A DNA stretch of 5,063 nucleotides, taken from positions 1-5,063 of the forward strand of contig CALCPB010000773.1 in assembly GCA_937897665.1 (NCBI GenBank). Direction: 5' to 3'. The notes below the pieces were generated by a model, which did not search any database, was not told the DNA's origin, and saw nothing but the letters and a program-made list of their open reading frames with translations. This document shows positions 4,688 through 5,063 of this stretch, piece by piece (within the stretch, counting starts at the first letter, position 1; every line of letters begins with the position of its first letter). Made by a program: the position numbers and the translations under genes. This DNA comes from an uncultured Halomicronema sp. GTDB taxonomy: Bacteria; Cyanobacteriota; Cyanobacteriia; Phormidesmidales; Phormidesmidaceae.

Positions 4688-4951
4688 TTATTGGGCTGCT
4701 TTAACCAAATAGTCTTGTTCTGTCGGGTCAAAGTCGTGGTTGCTGATTTTGAGGCCCTGGGGCCAGGCTGCCAGGGGTGACTGGGTTACCGTGCTGACAG
4801 TCTCAAAAAATACCGGACTCGCCAAAGAGCAGGCCGTCCAACCCCCTTGCACAGGTACGTTGAGCTGGCTACAATGCCCCCCTCGTCGGCCTTCCAGCGT
4901 GAAATGGCGGCAACGCTGACAACAAGAGACATCTAACTGATTGGCATCCAT
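4688..4951 (-). CDS. small cysteine-cluster protein, cyanobacterial hypothetical, 87 aa
   Basis: The conserved-looking core is CCQRCRHF-TLEGRRGGHC-SQLNVPVQGGW-TACSL. Four of its cysteines (residues 11, 14, 27 and 41 from the chosen start, with C10 adjacent to C11) fit a metal or Fe-S site: C-x2-C-x12-C-x13-C. From memory, short cyanobacterial proteins with EGRRGGHC and VPVQG-W-ACSL are common and uncharacterised. The chosen ATG (4949-4951) starts ten residues before the cluster, as I recall for relatives, but it has no Shine-Dalgarno. An in-frame ATG at 4994-4996 has AAAGG eight bases upstream and would give 102 residues. The frame stays open to the window edge, so the start is uncertain. The C-terminal 40 residues show no known motif. 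The gene is convergent with menB. Confidence 0.75.
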   Translation of the reverse strand: MDANQLDVSCCQRCRHFTLEGRRGGHCSQLNVPVQGGWTACSLASPVFFETVSTVTQSPLAAWPQGLKISNHDFDPTEQDYLVKAAQ

Positions 4952-4968
4952 CAGAAAATTATCCAGAA

Positions 4969-4983
4969 ATAGAGCTTCTCTAT
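4969..4983. repeat. short inverted repeat near the start of the cysteine-cluster gene
   Basis: ATAGAG (4969-4974) and CTCTAT (4978-4983) flank a 3-nt spacer, 18 nt upstream of the chosen start codon. If translation starts at 4951, this would be a leader hairpin or operator near the start. If it starts at 4996, it is coding sequence and probably incidental. Confidence 0.3.
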
Positions 4984-5063
4984 ATTGTCTAAACATTTTT
5001 GGGGCCTTTCGAAAGGGAAAAAGCAACAGGCTTAATGCCCTCAATCGTTTCGGCGTCAAAACT

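Noticed and set aside
4952..5059. An extension of the cysteine-cluster protein to a TTG start at 5059, giving 123 residues.
   Set aside because: The added N-terminus (basic and hydrophobic) looks unlike the core, TTG is a rare start, and an ATG with a Shine-Dalgarno lies at 4996. The extension is not excluded, because the frame is open to the window edge.
1..5063. Mobile elements, CRISPR arrays, defence or toxin-antitoxin systems.
   Set aside because: No transposase, integrase, array-like repeats or recognisable defence proteins were found on either strand. The gene content is housekeeping and photosynthetic.

Overview
This window looks like ordinary chromosomal DNA of a cyanobacterium. It encodes PsbM, a photosystem II subunit; a MenB of the type cyanobacteria use to make phylloquinone; and a CbbY-type sugar phosphatase linked to Rubisco metabolism. 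It also carries eight exact copies of the HIP1 octamer GCGATCGC in 5 kb, where chance alone would give far fewer than one. The GC-rich coding style and loose gene spacing suggest a Leptolyngbya-like or related filamentous lineage, but that finer placement is inference only.

Layout from left to right. Positions 1-69 may be the tail of a plus-strand gene that starts outside the window. A minus-strand lipoprotein of unknown function follows (133-663). It is divergent from psbM (846-956, plus), which was found by reading because it is only 36 residues long. psbM has a 130-nt downstream region ending in the best intrinsic terminator of the window (1090-1125). Three minus-strand genes come next, in transcription order: xthA (3065-2280, exonuclease III), an unrecognised 35-residue single-pass membrane protein (2163-2056), and a cbbY-like phosphatase (1924-1151). 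The gaps between them are 116-131 nt, so they may or may not share a transcript. A 249-nt divergent region with several dyads separates xthA from a plus-strand gene for a small basic cyanobacterial protein (3315-3626). menB follows on the plus strand (3763-4596) and ends against a perfect 16-bp inverted repeat. A convergent minus-strand gene for a small cysteine-cluster protein (4688-4951, possibly longer) closes the window.

The genes do not form one pathway. psbM and menB both serve the photosystems (a PSII subunit and the PSI quinone), cbbY guards Rubisco from a misfire product, and xthA repairs DNA. No mobile element, CRISPR array, tRNA or rRNA was seen, and no convincing novel multi-gene system is present. 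The items most worth follow-up are the 35-residue membrane protein, the cysteine-cluster protein, the basic-tailed protein and the inverted repeats in the intergenic spaces.
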